Assembly (NCBI RefSeq): GCF_020709055.1
Contig: NZ_JAJFCK010000018.1
Span: 1 to 59,503, forward strand
Length of the DNA stretch: 59,503 bases
Direction of reading: 5' to 3'
Source: Ruminococcus callidus
GTDB lineage: Bacteria; Bacillota; Clostridia; Oscillospirales; Ruminococcaceae
The position numbers and the translations under genes were made by a program. Below the pieces are notes generated by a model. That model did no database searches. It worked only from the letters and a program-made list of their open reading frames with translations, and was not told the DNA's origin. Positions 7,821 through 17,277 of the stretch are shown piece by piece (the first letter of the stretch is position 1; each line of letters opens with the position of its first letter).

Positions 7821-9452
7821 TTGGAACACAGAAAACGACATCTTATCACGGTATGTTTGACCGTATTCACATTGCTTGTCGGATTGTTGGCGGAGCTGCC
7901 CTTTGCTCTGCCGACAGCTTCGGCAGCAGACACCTCGTCCTATCCGGTACAGGCAGTGAACTTCGGTGCATACACCACCAACCGCAACCTCAACAGCACG
8001 GGAAGTTCTGTCAACACCCAGAAATCTGCCGGCACGACCTCGGAGAACTGGCGCATCGACTATGTTTCCGCCGGTGTCTATCAAATCGTCAGCATCGCAG
8101 ACGGCAAGTATCTGACGGCGAGCGGAACCGCCTGCACCATGGCGAACAGAGCATCCGACACCTCTCAGAACTGGCGCATTGAGAGCGTCCAGAAGGACTT
8201 CGAGGGATACGACCTCTACTACAGGATCACCAGCGTTTCCACCGGTGCTGCCCTCACCTACTATCAGGGGAACAACACCGTCGGGCTGGCATCCTACACC
8301 GGCGACGGCGCACAAAAGTGGAAGCTGAACCTGTTCGGACTGGAGGGCTTTGCTGCCAATTCCCTTGCCGGCGGAAACGAAAAAGCGGGTACCATCGGCG
8401 GCGTACTGGGCGAAACAGTCTTTGTCTCCACCGCTGACGAGTTGGAAAAGCAGCTGAATTCCGTTGGCCCGCAGACCATTGTCATTACCGCAGACATTGA
8501 CATGCAGAAAAAATCCCACACCCGCATTCGGGACAACAAGACCATCATCGGCTCTTACAGCAAGAACACTATCTATGACTCTCAGTTCCGCACCAACGAC
8601 ACCTATGGCGCCGTGGACGACAGTCCCAGCGACAACATCGTCTTTCGCAATCTGAACATGATCGCCAAAAACGTTTCCAACCGTATCCTGATCAACATTT
8701 GGTCTTCCAGACAGATCTGGGTGGATCACTGCACATTTATTTCCTACCTGAATTCCGATCACACCGGAAATGGCTATGACGAAGTGGGGAAATTCATCTG
8801 GCTGAACACGCCATACAAAGACTATCTGGACGCCAAGGACAACGGAAGAAGTCCGGACTACATCACCATTTCCTACAACATCTTCAGGAATCGGTTCTGG
8901 ACGGTGGCATACGGCACACAGAACGACGAGACCACACGCTGCCGCACATCCCTGATGTACAACTGGTGGGATGAGTGCGTGCGGCGCTGCCCGCAAATCG
9001 GAAACGGCACCGGTCACATCTACAGCAACTACTATTCCGGCGATGACACCTATGTGCCCAACAGCTGCAACCAGATCATCAGCGGTGAGGGATCCAACAT
9101 AGTCAGCGAGAACTGCCGGTTCCAGTCGGTAGCCGGACGGGAGATCATCGTTCAGCCCGACACCTCTCCCTATCGGGATTCCGGCTCCTATACCGCCAAG
9201 TCCAGCACAGATACGCCAACACCCCTGAACTACAAACCCAAAACGGTAAACAATTGGAATCCGCAGGACAACTACGGTTATACCCTGCTGGATGCATACA
9301 ACACCAAGGGCACAGACACCAAGGATCCAAATACGCCGGTGCATCCTCCAGCCAGTACATCACCGACAGCAGCCTCTCCAAATATGTTGCAACGGTCTAT
9401 GACACACCCTTCCTCACCGACAGCTTTGACTCGGAATACGGCAACGCCGTAA
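7821..9452 (+). CDS. Pectate lyase PL1, 5' part of a frameshifted gene
   Basis: Secreted polygalacturonate lyase. TTG start preceded by AAGGAGG. Residues 1-35 are a signal peptide (ALPTASAAD). About 45-175 is a ricin-type or similar lectin module with repeated QNWRI/ENWRI motifs. About 180-495 is the PL1 parallel beta-helix: WVDHCTFISY holds the conserved vWiDH motif and YNWWDECVRRCPQIG the distal Arg motif. After about residue 504 (nt 9336-9340) the frame changes, and the last 40 residues are out-of-frame Pro/Ser/Thr-rich sequence. The natural continuation, with lectin modules and dockerin, is in the next frame at 9338-10924. Either the gene is truncated or this is a single-base sequence error. 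Confidence 0.85.
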   Translation: MEHRKRHLITVCLTVFTLLVGLLAELPFALPTASAADTSSYPVQAVNFGAYTTNRNLNSTGSSVNTQKSAGTTSENWRIDYVSAGVYQIVSIADGKYLTASGTACTMANRASDTSQNWRIESVQKDFEGYDLYYRITSVSTGAALTYYQGNNTVGLASYTGDGAQKWKLNLFGLEGFAANSLAGGNEKAGTIGGVLGETVFVSTADELEKQLNSVGPQTIVITADIDMQKKSHTRIRDNKTIIGSYSKNTIYDSQFRTNDTYGAVDDSPSDNIVFRNLNMIAKNVSNRILINIWSSRQIWVDHCTFISYLNSDHTGNGYDEVGKFIWLNTPYKDYLDAKDNGRSPDYITISYNIFRNRFWTVAYGTQNDETTRCRTSLMYNWWDECVRRCPQIGNGTGHIYSNYYSGDDTYVPNSCNQIISGEGSNIVSENCRFQSVAGREIIVQPDTSPYRDSGSYTAKSSTDTPTPLNYKPKTVNNWNPQDNYGYTLLDAYNTKGTDTKDPNTPVHPPASTSPTAASPNMLQRSMTHPSSPTALTRNTATP

Positions 9453-10924
9453 AAGAATACACACCGGCAGTCCTGAATGAGGGCGCAGTCTATATGATCC
9501 AGAACGTCAACAGCGGACTGTATCTGGAAGTGGACGGCGGAAAGACGGAAAACGGCGCCAATGTTCAGCAGTGGGGCGCAGATGAACCTGCCTCCCACAA
9601 CACCTGGCGTGTGCTCTCCGACGGCGACGGCTACTACACCCTCTATCCCCAGATCGGCGACAAGGTTTCCTACCTGCTGGATATCTCCGGCAACTCGCCG
9701 GACAATGGCACAAATGCCGGCATCTGGTCTGCCACCGATGCCGATGCCCAGCGCTTCAAGTTCTATCAGGCATCTGACGGCATCTACTACCTGCTGACCA
9801 AGGCAAGCGGCGACCAGAGCTGCGTGGCAGTGCAGGCAGCCTCCAAGGACTCCGGTGCGAACGTGGTACAGTGGGCAGTCAACCTCTCCGACACCTCCCA
9901 GCAGTGGAAGCTGACACAGGTTTCCGACACCGGCTGCACCATGGACACCTCCAAAACCTACATGTTCCGCAACACCAACAGCGGACTATACATGGAAGTC
10001 GCCAATGGCAAGGCGGAGGACAACAGCAATGTCCAGCAGTGGGGCGCAAACGAACCGGCTGCACACAACTCCTGGACGCTCAAAGAATTCGGCGGCGGCT
10101 ACTACTACATCATCTCCCAGCTCGCCGACGGCAAGACCTACTATCTGAACTCCACCGGCAGCGCCAACGGTGCCAACATTGAGATCGTCACCAACAACAA
10201 GTCCAGCTCTCATCTGTTCAAATTCGTGAAAAATCCGGACGGCACCTATAACATTCTCACCAGAACCTCCTACGATGCCGCAGCGGTGGAGGTTGCCAAT
10301 GCCGACCGCAGCAGCGGTGCCAATGTCCAGCAGTGGACGGCAAACGGCAACGCCTGCCAGAAGTGGGAGGTACAGACCTGCACCACGACAACAACTGCCA
10401 CCACCACGACAACAACGACTACCACAACCACCAAAGCAACCACCACAACGACTGCCACGACCACCACAACAGCTAAGGCAACTGTCACAACAGCCACGCA
10501 GGCAGACACGACTTCAGCAAAGCCTGCCACCACAGTGGTGACAACGGCTGCAACGACTGCCGCAGAGTCCGTTCCCGCAACCACGGAAACTGTGGTATCG
10601 ACAACCGTAGCAGAATCCGCTACCGCCGAGAAAACCACCAGCTCCTCCACAAGCACTACCGTGCAGACCACGCAGACCGCCGAAACCACAGAATCTACGC
10701 TGTCTGCCAAGGTGCTGTACGGCGACGCCAATCTGGACGGCGAGATCGACCTTGCCGATGCCGTCTTTTTGAACAAGGCAGTAGCCGGCGTGGTTTCCAT
10801 GAATGACACTGCAAGAGCAAACGGCGACTGCAATGCGGACGGCAAAATTGACAGCAGCGACTCCATGGTACTGCTGAAGTTTCTCGTGCACCTCGTCAAC
10901 GCCCTGCCGCAGAAAAGCGCATAA
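9338..10924 (+). CDS. Ricin-type lectin modules plus dockerin, 3' part of the frameshifted PL1 gene
   Basis: In-frame continuation of the pectate lyase after the frameshift, beginning GASSSQYITDSSLSKYV. Two CBM13/ricin-type repeats follow (AVYMIQNVNSGLYLEVDGG and KTYMFRNTNSGLYMEVANG), each with QQWGA(D/N)EPA(S/A)HN motifs. A long Thr-rich linker (about 10380-10700) then leads to a dockerin: LYGDANLDGEIDLADAVFLN and GDCNADGKIDSSDSMVLLKF. The dockerin is of the NKAVAGVV class, like that of the GH10 enzyme. On its own this frame has an upstream ATG at 9254, but that lies inside the PL1 coding sequence and has no convincing ribosome site, so independent translation is unlikely. Confidence 0.8.
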   Translation, partial: GASSSQYITDSSLSKYVATVYDTPFLTDSFDSEYGNAVKEYTPAVLNEGAVYMIQNVNSGLYLEVDGGKTENGANVQQWGADEPASHNTWRVLSDGDGYYTLYPQIGDKVSYLLDISGNSPDNGTNAGIWSATDADAQRFKFYQASDGIYYLLTKASGDQSCVAVQAASKDSGANVVQWAVNLSDTSQQWKLTQVSDTGCTMDTSKTYMFRNTNSGLYMEVANGKAEDNSNVQQWGANEPAAHNSWTLKEFGGGYYYIISQLADGKTYYLNSTGSANGANIEIVTNNKSSSHLFKFVKNPDGTYNILTRTSYDAAAVEVANADRSSGANVQQWTANGNACQKWEVQTCTTTTTATTTTTTTTTTTKATTTTTATTTTTAKATVTTATQADTTSAKPATTVVTTAATTAAESVPATTETVVSTTVAESATAEKTTSSSTSTTVQTTQTAETTESTLSAKVLYGDANLDGEIDLADAVFLNKAVAGVVSMNDTARANGDCNADGKIDSSDSMVLLKFLVHLVNALPQKSA

Positions 10925-10950
10925 TCATTTGACATCCTCTTTCTGATAAA

Positions 10951-10993
10951 GCAGAAGCAGCGGTACCCTTTCGGCACTGCTGCTTTTGTTTTC
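10951..10993 (+). terminator. Terminator after the pectate lyase gene
   Basis: AAGCAGCGGTACC pairs imperfectly with GGCACTGCTGCTT, followed by TTGTTTT. Confidence 0.65.
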
Positions 10994-11039
10994 CAAAAAT
11001 ATCGAACACAAAATCCGTTCTTTTTTAGGTAGAATCCGC

Positions 11040-11068
11040 TTTACGGCGTTTTGAATTTATGGTATAAT
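11040..11068 (+). promoter_or_regulatory. Promoter of the iron-type alcohol dehydrogenase gene
   Basis: TTTACG, 17 bases, TATAAT, 33 bases before the ATG. Confidence 0.55.
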
Positions 11069-11101
11069 GGAAAAAAAGAAATCTTGCAGGAGGCTTTTCC
11101 A

Positions 11102-12232
11102 ATGAACTTCAACTATTTTCTTCCGGTCAACATCGTCTTTGGCTGCGGACGGGTCAGCGAAACCGGACAACTGACCAAGCCCTACGGAACACGTGCCCTC
11201 ATCGTCACCGGCAGAAGCAGCGCCAAAAAATCCGGTCTGTACGACCGTGTCAAAGACAGCCTGCATGCAGCCGGCATTGACTCCGTGCTCTTTGACAAAG
11301 TGCAGCAGAATCCCCTGACCACCACGGCAATCGAGGGCGCACAGTTCGCCAAAGCTTCCCGATGCGACTGCGTGGTCGCCATTGGCGGCGGCAGCATCAT
11401 GGACTGCGCCAAGGCAATCGCCTTTCTGGCAGTGAATGAAGGCGACATCAACGACTACATCTTCGGAAAAACCGCCAGCGACCGTGCACTTCCGCTGATC
11501 CTGATCCCCACCACCTGCGGTACCGGCAGCGAGGGCAACGGGTTTGCCGTGCTGACCAATCCGGAGAACGGCGACAAGAAGTCCCTGCGCTGCAACGCAA
11601 TCGTGGCAAAGGTCTCCATTGTCGATCCGGAGTGCATGATGACCATGCCGAAAAAGGTGCTTGCTGCCGTGGGATTCGATGCCCTGTGCCACTGCATGGA
11701 GGCGTATCTCTCCCGCATTTCCCAGCCGTTCACCGATGCCCTGAGCCTGTACGCCATTTCGCTGCTGGCGGAGAATCTGACGGCGGTCTACAGGGACAGT
11801 ACGAACCGGACGAGCTGGGAGAAGATCTCTCTGGCGAGCACCATCGGCGGAATGGTCATCAACACCGCCGGCGTCACACTCCCCCACGGCATGGAACATC
11901 CGGCAAGCGGCTTAAAGGACATCGTCCACGGGCAGGGGCTGGCTGCGCTGACGCCGGTCATCACGGAGGCATCCTGTCACGGCGACCCCGTCCGCTACGG
12001 AAAGATCGCCCAGCTTCTGGGCGGCAAGACCGCAGAGGACTGCGCCCCGCAGCTGCGCAGGCTGCTGCACGGTCTGGAGCTGACCTGCACCCTCTCCCAG
12101 CTGGGGCTGTCGGAACGTGATATCCCGTGGATGGCGGAGAACTGCATGAAGGTTTCCGCTGCCGGTGTCGCCAATCATCCGGTGGTGTTCACGCAAGCGG
12201 AAATCGCAGCGCTGTACCGCAAGGCAATGTGA
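11102..12232 (+). CDS. Iron-containing alcohol dehydrogenase
   Basis: NAD(P)H-dependent group III alcohol dehydrogenase of 376 residues, probably reducing aldehydes in fermentation; substrate cannot be read from sequence. It shows GGGSIMDCAKAIA (cofactor site), PTTCGTGSEGNGFAVL, the metal-binding stretch DALCHCMEAYLSRISQP, and HGMEHPASGLKDIVHGQGL with the distal histidines. Length matches the family. GCAGGAGG precedes the ATG at 11102; an upstream ATG at 11051 lies in the promoter region and is rejected. The gene is monocistronic, flanked by the pectate lyase terminator and a new promoter at 12277. Confidence 0.92.
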   Translation: MNFNYFLPVNIVFGCGRVSETGQLTKPYGTRALIVTGRSSAKKSGLYDRVKDSLHAAGIDSVLFDKVQQNPLTTTAIEGAQFAKASRCDCVVAIGGGSIMDCAKAIAFLAVNEGDINDYIFGKTASDRALPLILIPTTCGTGSEGNGFAVLTNPENGDKKSLRCNAIVAKVSIVDPECMMTMPKKVLAAVGFDALCHCMEAYLSRISQPFTDALSLYAISLLAENLTAVYRDSTNRTSWEKISLASTIGGMVINTAGVTLPHGMEHPASGLKDIVHGQGLAALTPVITEASCHGDPVRYGKIAQLLGGKTAEDCAPQLRRLLHGLELTCTLSQLGLSERDIPWMAENCMKVSAAGVANHPVVFTQAEIAALYRKAM

Positions 12233-12276
12233 AAGCGACAAAGCAGTATCACATTCGTTACAATTTGGTACACATA

Positions 12277-12305
12277 TTGCACACATTGCAGAACTATGGT
12301 ATGAT
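12277..12305 (+). promoter_or_regulatory. Promoter of the small lipoprotein gene
   Basis: TTGCAC, 17 bases, TATGAT, ending 51 bases before the ATG at 12357. Confidence 0.5.
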
Positions 12306-12356
12306 ATTCTTGTTGAATTCGTTTCTCACCCAACCCGACAATAGGAGATGACAAGC

Positions 12357-12818
12357 ATGAAAAACAAAACAGTTGCAGCTTTGATGGCAGCCATTGCACT
12401 CTGCGCTGCGCTCACCGCCTGCGGAAGCGACTCCGGCGAAACCTCTGCCAAGATTTCCGGCGCACCGGCAGAAACAGCAGTTGACACCAGCGCCAAGGTG
12501 GACGAGCTCCGTGCCAACGCCAAGGCAGACGCAGCAGAAGCCACCGCTGACCAGATTCAGGAGGCTGTCGGCTTCCTGCAGGACAACGTCTACAGCTACT
12601 TTTCTGATTCCGGCGCTATGGTAAGCACCATTTATTATGGTGCGTTTTTGGAGGCATGCTATAACGGCACCGGAAACGACTACGAACAGGTCGGATTGCA
12701 GGCGCAAAAGACGGTGGAATCCGTCTACCGTGGAGAAAAGCGCACCTCCGACAGCACCACACAGGAAAACCTCAAGGCACTGCGCACCATGGTAGAAGCA
12801 CTGCCGGATGCCCGGTAA
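12357..12818 (+). CDS. Small predicted lipoprotein of unknown function
   Basis: Protein of 153 residues with a lipoprotein signal peptide: KNKTVAALMAAIALCAALTACGS, lipobox LTAC with Cys at about residue 22. The mature part is helical and rich in Ala, Glu and Lys, with no recognised domain. AGGAG at 12343 with 9-base spacing supports the ATG at 12357 rather than 12348, which overlaps the ribosome site. It is likely anchored outside the membrane. It stands alone between two transcription signals, so the neighbours give no clue to its job. Confidence 0.75.
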   Translation: MKNKTVAALMAAIALCAALTACGSDSGETSAKISGAPAETAVDTSAKVDELRANAKADAAEATADQIQEAVGFLQDNVYSYFSDSGAMVSTIYYGAFLEACYNGTGNDYEQVGLQAQKTVESVYRGEKRTSDSTTQENLKALRTMVEALPDAR

Positions 12819-12834
12819 CTTCCAAGCATATGAC

Positions 12835-12875
12835 AAAAAAGCACGTCCCGTGGATTCCATGGAACGTGCTTTTTC
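12835..12875. terminator. Bidirectional terminator
   Basis: AAAAAAGCACGTCCC and GGAACGTGCTTTTT form a stem between the lipoprotein gene (plus) and the cytosolic GH5 gene (minus). Confidence 0.75.
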
Positions 12876-12900
12876 GATGAGAGATAGATATGATGTTGCC

Positions 12901-13941
12901 TTAGAGCTTTTGCGCCAGCTGCTTTTGCACCGCAGCGTCCGGAATATCCACAATGCCGTAATCCTTGCCCTTGTAATTCCAGTAGGCTCTGCCGATGCCG
13001 TACTTATTGAACACGCTGCAAATATCCGCAGCCCAGCGAATCTTGGAGTCGTTGTCCGCCAGATCAATCACACCGTATTCTCCGCAATACAGCGGAATGT
13101 CACGCTCCTGCGCAATCTTCAGCGCCGGCGCAAACAGGGTTTCGAAAAAGTCTGCACCCATTTCCTTCAGGTCGTCTGCATAGATCGCACCGGCAAGTTC
13201 CTGTGAAAGGATCTTGCTTGCCTCACGATACTCCGCAAGGCACTTGGGGTAGGCAATGCGGAAATCTGCCGGCATATCCTGTACCCAGTATGCGCCCTGA
13301 TGGGTGAAGATCATGGGTTCATAGCTGTGGAACGTATAGACTACTTTCCGGTCTGCAGTCTCTGCCAGCATGGGAACGCTCAGTACATTGTTATACATCA
13401 CACCGCCGAAAATGATCCAGGTGTCCGGCGCCTGCTTCCGAATCTCTGCAATGGCGTGCAGGGCGATCTGGTTCCAAGCCTCTGCGACCTCCGGCTCCAC
13501 GATCTCGTTCAGCAGCTCAAACGCCATGGTATCCGATTCTGCGCCATACCGCTTGGAAAGTGTCCGCCACAGACGATAAAACCGCTCCTGCAACGATGCG
13601 TCGTGGAAAAAGATGGTCTTATCGGTCTTGTCCAGCGGATCAAAGGAATAGCCGTAAGTCTTGTGCAGATCGAGAATCATGCGGAGTCCGTGCTTTTTGC
13701 ACCAGTTCAGGCAGCTGTCCAGATAGACGTAACCCTCCGGCTTTTCCGTACCGTCCTCTTCCTCCAGCAGCATATAGTCCACCGGCACACGCACGTGATC
13801 CAGTCCCAGTTCCGCAATGGTTGCAATATCCTGCTCTGTGATAAATGTGGTGTAATGTTCTGCGGAGGTATCGCTGGTCTGCGAGAGCCATCCGCCCAGA
13901 TTGACACCGTGGAGATATCCTTCCAATGTACGCATTGTCAT
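12901..13941 (-). CDS. Cytosolic GH5 glycoside hydrolase
   Basis: Family 5 beta-glycosidase of 346 residues without signal peptide, linker or dockerin, so it probably acts inside the cell on imported oligosaccharides. Motifs: LHGVNLGGWLSQ near the start, DHVRVPVDY, catalytic acid Glu in FELLNEIVEP, YTFHSYEPMIFTHQG, and nucleophile Glu in YCGEYGV. The GVNLGGWL pattern recalls the exo-glucanase-like GH5 subfamilies; the exact subfamily is not certain. ATG 13941 or 13935 are both possible behind AAAGGA. It is divergent from the AraC gene at 14072, which probably regulates it. Confidence 0.88.
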   Translation of the reverse strand: MTMRTLEGYLHGVNLGGWLSQTSDTSAEHYTTFITEQDIATIAELGLDHVRVPVDYMLLEEEDGTEKPEGYVYLDSCLNWCKKHGLRMILDLHKTYGYSFDPLDKTDKTIFFHDASLQERFYRLWRTLSKRYGAESDTMAFELLNEIVEPEVAEAWNQIALHAIAEIRKQAPDTWIIFGGVMYNNVLSVPMLAETADRKVVYTFHSYEPMIFTHQGAYWVQDMPADFRIAYPKCLAEYREASKILSQELAGAIYADDLKEMGADFFETLFAPALKIAQERDIPLYCGEYGVIDLADNDSKIRWAADICSVFNKYGIGRAYWNYKGKDYGIVDIPDAAVQKQLAQKL

Positions 13942-14020
13942 CCATCCTTTCGATTTGGGAGTTCCTCGTTTTTCATGTCTTTATTATACGTGTTTTTTGG
14001 CGCATCGTATATCGTTTTTG

Positions 14021-14049
14021 TTGCATTTTTCTCGAATTTGTTGTATAAT
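14021..14049 (+). promoter_or_regulatory. Promoter of the AraC gene at 14072
   Basis: TTGCAT, 17 bases, TATAAT, 22 bases before the ATG and just ahead of GGAGGTG. Confidence 0.6.
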
Positions 14050-14071
14050 TACAGCGGAGGTGAAAATCTAT

Positions 14072-14842
14072 ATGAACATCGAACAGGAGCTTCACAAACA
14101 TCTGTTTCAGCAGCGGGAGGAACAGACACAGCATCTGGAATACAATCTGGAATTCCAGTTCTATAACGCCGTTGCGTCCGGCGACATGGAAACCGTGTCC
14201 CGCTACTGTACCGCCGAACAGGATGAAACCGTCTATGACGGAATCGAGTACGGCAGGCTGTCGGAAAACCGGCTGCAAAACGCACGCTATCACTTTGTGG
14301 TGGCGGTAGCTCTTATCACACGTGTCTGCGTAGAACAGGGCATGGAACGGGAAACCGCCTATACGCTGAGCGACATTCTGATCCAGCGCATGGACCGTCT
14401 GACCACAGTTTCCGAGATCTCTGCGCTGCACAACGCCATGATTCGGGATTTTACCCGGCGCATGCAGGAGGTGCGCCGTGCCCACGCCTATTCCATCCAT
14501 GTTTCCAAGGCGATCTCCTACATTTCCGCTCATCTTCACGAGAAGCTGACCACGCAGGACATCGCCGATGCCATCTCGCTGAACCGCAGCTATCTCTCCA
14601 CACTTTTCCGCCGTGAGATCGGAAAAACGCTGCACCAATACCTGCTCTCCGCCAAGCTTCAATCCGCTGCCCAGCTTCTGACCACCTCGGAAATATCCCT
14701 GTCGGAAATCGGGGCGTACTACGGCTTTGCCTCCCAGAGCCACTTCATCCAGTGCTTCCAGCGGGAAACCGGTCTCACTCCCATGGAATACCGCCGGAAG
14801 TTCTACCAGCGAAGCGAAGTGTCGGACAGCAAAAACGGCTGA
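14072..14842 (+). CDS. AraC family transcriptional regulator
   Basis: Regulator of 256 residues. The N-terminal 150 residues are helical and of unknown ligand type (LEYNLEFQFYNAVASGDMET, YCTAEQDETV), similar to clostridial AraC proteins that lack a cupin. The C-terminal region is a standard AraC DNA-binding domain: LTTQDIADAISLNRSYLSTL, EIGAYYGFASQSHFIQCF and GLTPMEYRRKF. GGAGGTG supports the ATG at 14072; a longer frame from 13901 crosses the promoter. It is divergent from the cytosolic GH5 gene with 130 bases between starts. The terminator hairpin overlaps the stop codon. Confidence 0.9.
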   Translation: MNIEQELHKHLFQQREEQTQHLEYNLEFQFYNAVASGDMETVSRYCTAEQDETVYDGIEYGRLSENRLQNARYHFVVAVALITRVCVEQGMERETAYTLSDILIQRMDRLTTVSEISALHNAMIRDFTRRMQEVRRAHAYSIHVSKAISYISAHLHEKLTTQDIADAISLNRSYLSTLFRREIGKTLHQYLLSAKLQSAAQLLTTSEISLSEIGAYYGFASQSHFIQCFQRETGLTPMEYRRKFYQRSEVSDSKNG

Positions 14843-14870
14843 CACCGTTCGCAACGTGCCAGCCGTTTTT
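14831..14870 (+). terminator. Terminator overlapping the end of the AraC gene
   Basis: AAAAACGGCTG pairs with CAGCCGTTTTT. The TGA stop (14840-14842) is inside the left arm. A-run and T-run make it usable from both sides, including the GH9 gene ending at 14914. Confidence 0.75.
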
Positions 14871-14913
14871 CAATGCTGCTTGTATTGTTTACTTGTATGG
14901 TTAATCGTATCGG

Positions 14914-17277
14914 TTAAGAGATCGCCAGATTGCTGCGGAGCAATGCCAGATCTGTGCCATTGACCACATTGTCTTCTGTCAAGTCTGCCTGCTGCCACTG
15001 ATCCTGCGTCAATGTTTCCGCATAAATCAGGTATTTTTGCAGCGCAACAACGTCGGCAAGATTGATCTCGCCGTCCAGATTTACGTCACCCTTTGCAGGT
15101 TCAGGTATTTCTTCTGTCTGCGCCAGAGCCAACAGGTAAATCAGCGGGGAATTCCAATAAGTCGCGACCTCATTGGTGGAGTAGCTCTCCGAGTGGTCAA
15201 CATAGCACTTGGCGCTGGGCATGCCTGCCAGATATGCCTTGGCTGCGCTATCCTCCTTGGCGGAGTTGACACCGCCCACCAGCATGCCTTTCATCGCCTG
15301 CTTCTTTGCCATAGACGGTCTGTGGTGAGGATTCTGCGGACAGAGCGTGCCATATCCCGTGACAAAGCAATAGCCGGTGGCGTTTTTGCCCAGCAGATAG
15401 TTCAGGTCGTCCTCTGCTGCCTGCCGGTAGGCGTCGTCCCCCGTGATCTGCGCAGCTACACCCAGAATCACGCCGGCGTTTCCGATTGTCATGTTGCTGC
15501 CCCAATTAAATGTTGAGATGGAAACGCCAAAAGGTGTCTTGTTTGAGGTAGAAACGAAAGTATTTGCCTGCTTCTTCATGGCGCTCAACGCCTTCTGATA
15601 CACGCTTTCGATTTTGCTTTCGCCGTCTTTCATTGTCAAAATGGCAAGGTTGCCGTAGTCGCCCATCGTCGTCCAGTCCATACCCGTCTGCAAATACATG
15701 CCCTCCAGCTTCTCCTTGTAGGCCTCTTCGCCAGTTGCACGGAACATCTGCGCCGTTGCCCAGTACCGCTCATCGCTGTCGGAATAGTCGCCGTAATCGC
15801 CGGTGGTGATGTCTGTAGGATTCTTGAAGATCAGATTCGGGTTGGCATCCAGGAAATTCCATGCCTTTTTCGCCGCATCCAGACAGGTGGCAGCAAAGTT
15901 CGGGTCGCTCTCCCCGAAAAATTCCGATGCCAGCGCCATTGCACCGCAGAAGTCACCGGTCGCCGTGGTGGAAACCGGCGTTACGATCAGCTCGCCCGTC
16001 TCCTGTTCCGGCATGACATAACCGGGGAAATTCTCGCAGGTGACCTTGTGGTGCACACCGCCCGTCTCCGGATCCTGCATTTTCAGCATCCAAGTCAGGG
16101 CATACTTTGCCTCGTCCAGAATGTCGGGGACGCCGTTCCCGCTCTCCGGAATTCCGACATCATCGCCAAACAGTGCCGGATTTGCCTGATAGGCATAGAG
16201 CATATCTGCCACAGTCTTTGCTGCCGGAACAGTATAGCGCCCGTAATCTCCGGCATCATGCCAGCCGCCGCTGACATCGATGTATTCATCTGTTGTCCCG
16301 TACACTCTCGCCTTGGTGGTATGACATGCCACATGATGGAACGTGTCGTCCTCGATCTCCGTTCCGCAGCGCTGCAAATACAGCATCCGCACAGCATCTT
16401 TCATCAGGTTGCTGTACACGTCCTCGCCGATCTCGAACGTGTAGGACGGATCCAGCCCGCCGCAGGTGATGTAGTATTTTCCCGGTGCTTCAACAGCAGA
16501 AAAATCTCCCATCCATTCAACTTCGCCGGCGCTGCTGTTATTGGTTTCGCCGTAAAGCTCGCCGGTATAGACCACTTCCTCGGTTTCGGCGTTGACTACA
16601 GAGAATTCCGTTTCGTCAGTAATCCCACGGAACACTGCCACCTTTTCCGCATTGGGGCGATAGCCCACCTGATTGATGACAATGGGCGGTTCATAGGCAC
16701 GAATCTCGGAATAGTCCACCTGACTGTCGTCCACCAGTTCCAGAACCACGTTGTCCAGATAGATGGTGTGTTCGCCCAGTTCCTCGCCCTCGTTTCCGCA
16801 GTTGAACACCATTTTCGACATGATGTCCGTATCCGCTTTCATGGTGAACTCATAGTCCACTTTCTGCGGTTCCGAAGTGAGGTTCAGACCCTTCCAGGTA
16901 TACGACTGATACGTTCCGCCGTTCTGCTGGATCATCCCCTCCACATAGCGGTCGGTGTCGGAAGAAATCTCGTAGGACAGGTGATAAACGCCGTTTTTGT
17001 ACAGCGGAATGATGTCATAGTTCAGCTGTACGGAATAAGTCAGCTTGCCGGTGTTGGTGACATGCAGCGCCAGTTTTCCGTCTTCTGTGGAGAGCGTCGC
17101 AGCACCGCCGCTCTCTTTGTACATGCCCCAGCCGGATGTCCCGCTGGAAAAGGTAGAATTGCTGATGAGGTTGTCCGCAGCCAGTACGGACACCGGCGAT
17201 ACTGCCGGCAGTGTGGATGTCAGCAGCACACCAGACAAAATGGCTGCCAGCAATTTGGTCATTCGTTTCTTTTTCAT
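14914..17277 (-). CDS. Secreted GH9 cellulase with CBM4-like module and dockerin
   Basis: Cellulosomal endoglucanase of 787 residues. A signal peptide (1-34, ending SPVSVLAAD) is followed by a CBM4/9-like beta-sandwich (35-190, DNLISNSTFSSGTSGWGMYK), an Ig-like CelD_N domain (INQVGYRPNAEKVAVFRG) and the GH9 catalytic domain. The latter shows the nucleophile-water Asp pair in GGWHDAGDYGRYTVP, the PHHRPS motif, and the catalytic Glu region SESYSTNEVATYWN. A dockerin closes the protein (GDVNLDGEINLADVVALQKY; DLTEDNVVNGTDLALLRS). The ATG at 17277 fits the signal peptide but has no SD; a strong AGGAGGTG lies about 46 bases upstream (17323-17330). It is divergent from the AraC gene at 17503. Confidence 0.93.
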   Translation of the reverse strand: MKKKRMTKLLAAILSGVLLTSTLPAVSPVSVLAADNLISNSTFSSGTSGWGMYKESGGAATLSTEDGKLALHVTNTGKLTYSVQLNYDIIPLYKNGVYHLSYEISSDTDRYVEGMIQQNGGTYQSYTWKGLNLTSEPQKVDYEFTMKADTDIMSKMVFNCGNEGEELGEHTIYLDNVVLELVDDSQVDYSEIRAYEPPIVINQVGYRPNAEKVAVFRGITDETEFSVVNAETEEVVYTGELYGETNNSSAGEVEWMGDFSAVEAPGKYYITCGGLDPSYTFEIGEDVYSNLMKDAVRMLYLQRCGTEIEDDTFHHVACHTTKARVYGTTDEYIDVSGGWHDAGDYGRYTVPAAKTVADMLYAYQANPALFGDDVGIPESGNGVPDILDEAKYALTWMLKMQDPETGGVHHKVTCENFPGYVMPEQETGELIVTPVSTTATGDFCGAMALASEFFGESDPNFAATCLDAAKKAWNFLDANPNLIFKNPTDITTGDYGDYSDSDERYWATAQMFRATGEEAYKEKLEGMYLQTGMDWTTMGDYGNLAILTMKDGESKIESVYQKALSAMKKQANTFVSTSNKTPFGVSISTFNWGSNMTIGNAGVILGVAAQITGDDAYRQAAEDDLNYLLGKNATGYCFVTGYGTLCPQNPHHRPSMAKKQAMKGMLVGGVNSAKEDSAAKAYLAGMPSAKCYVDHSESYSTNEVATYWNSPLIYLLALAQTEEIPEPAKGDVNLDGEINLADVVALQKYLIYAETLTQDQWQQADLTEDNVVNGTDLALLRSNLAIS

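Noticed and set aside
10380..10700. ACC/ACA-rich low-complexity tract as a possible microsatellite or CRISPR
   Set aside because: It is the in-frame Thr-rich linker before the dockerin; no regular repeat and spacer spacing. No CRISPR array was seen in the window.
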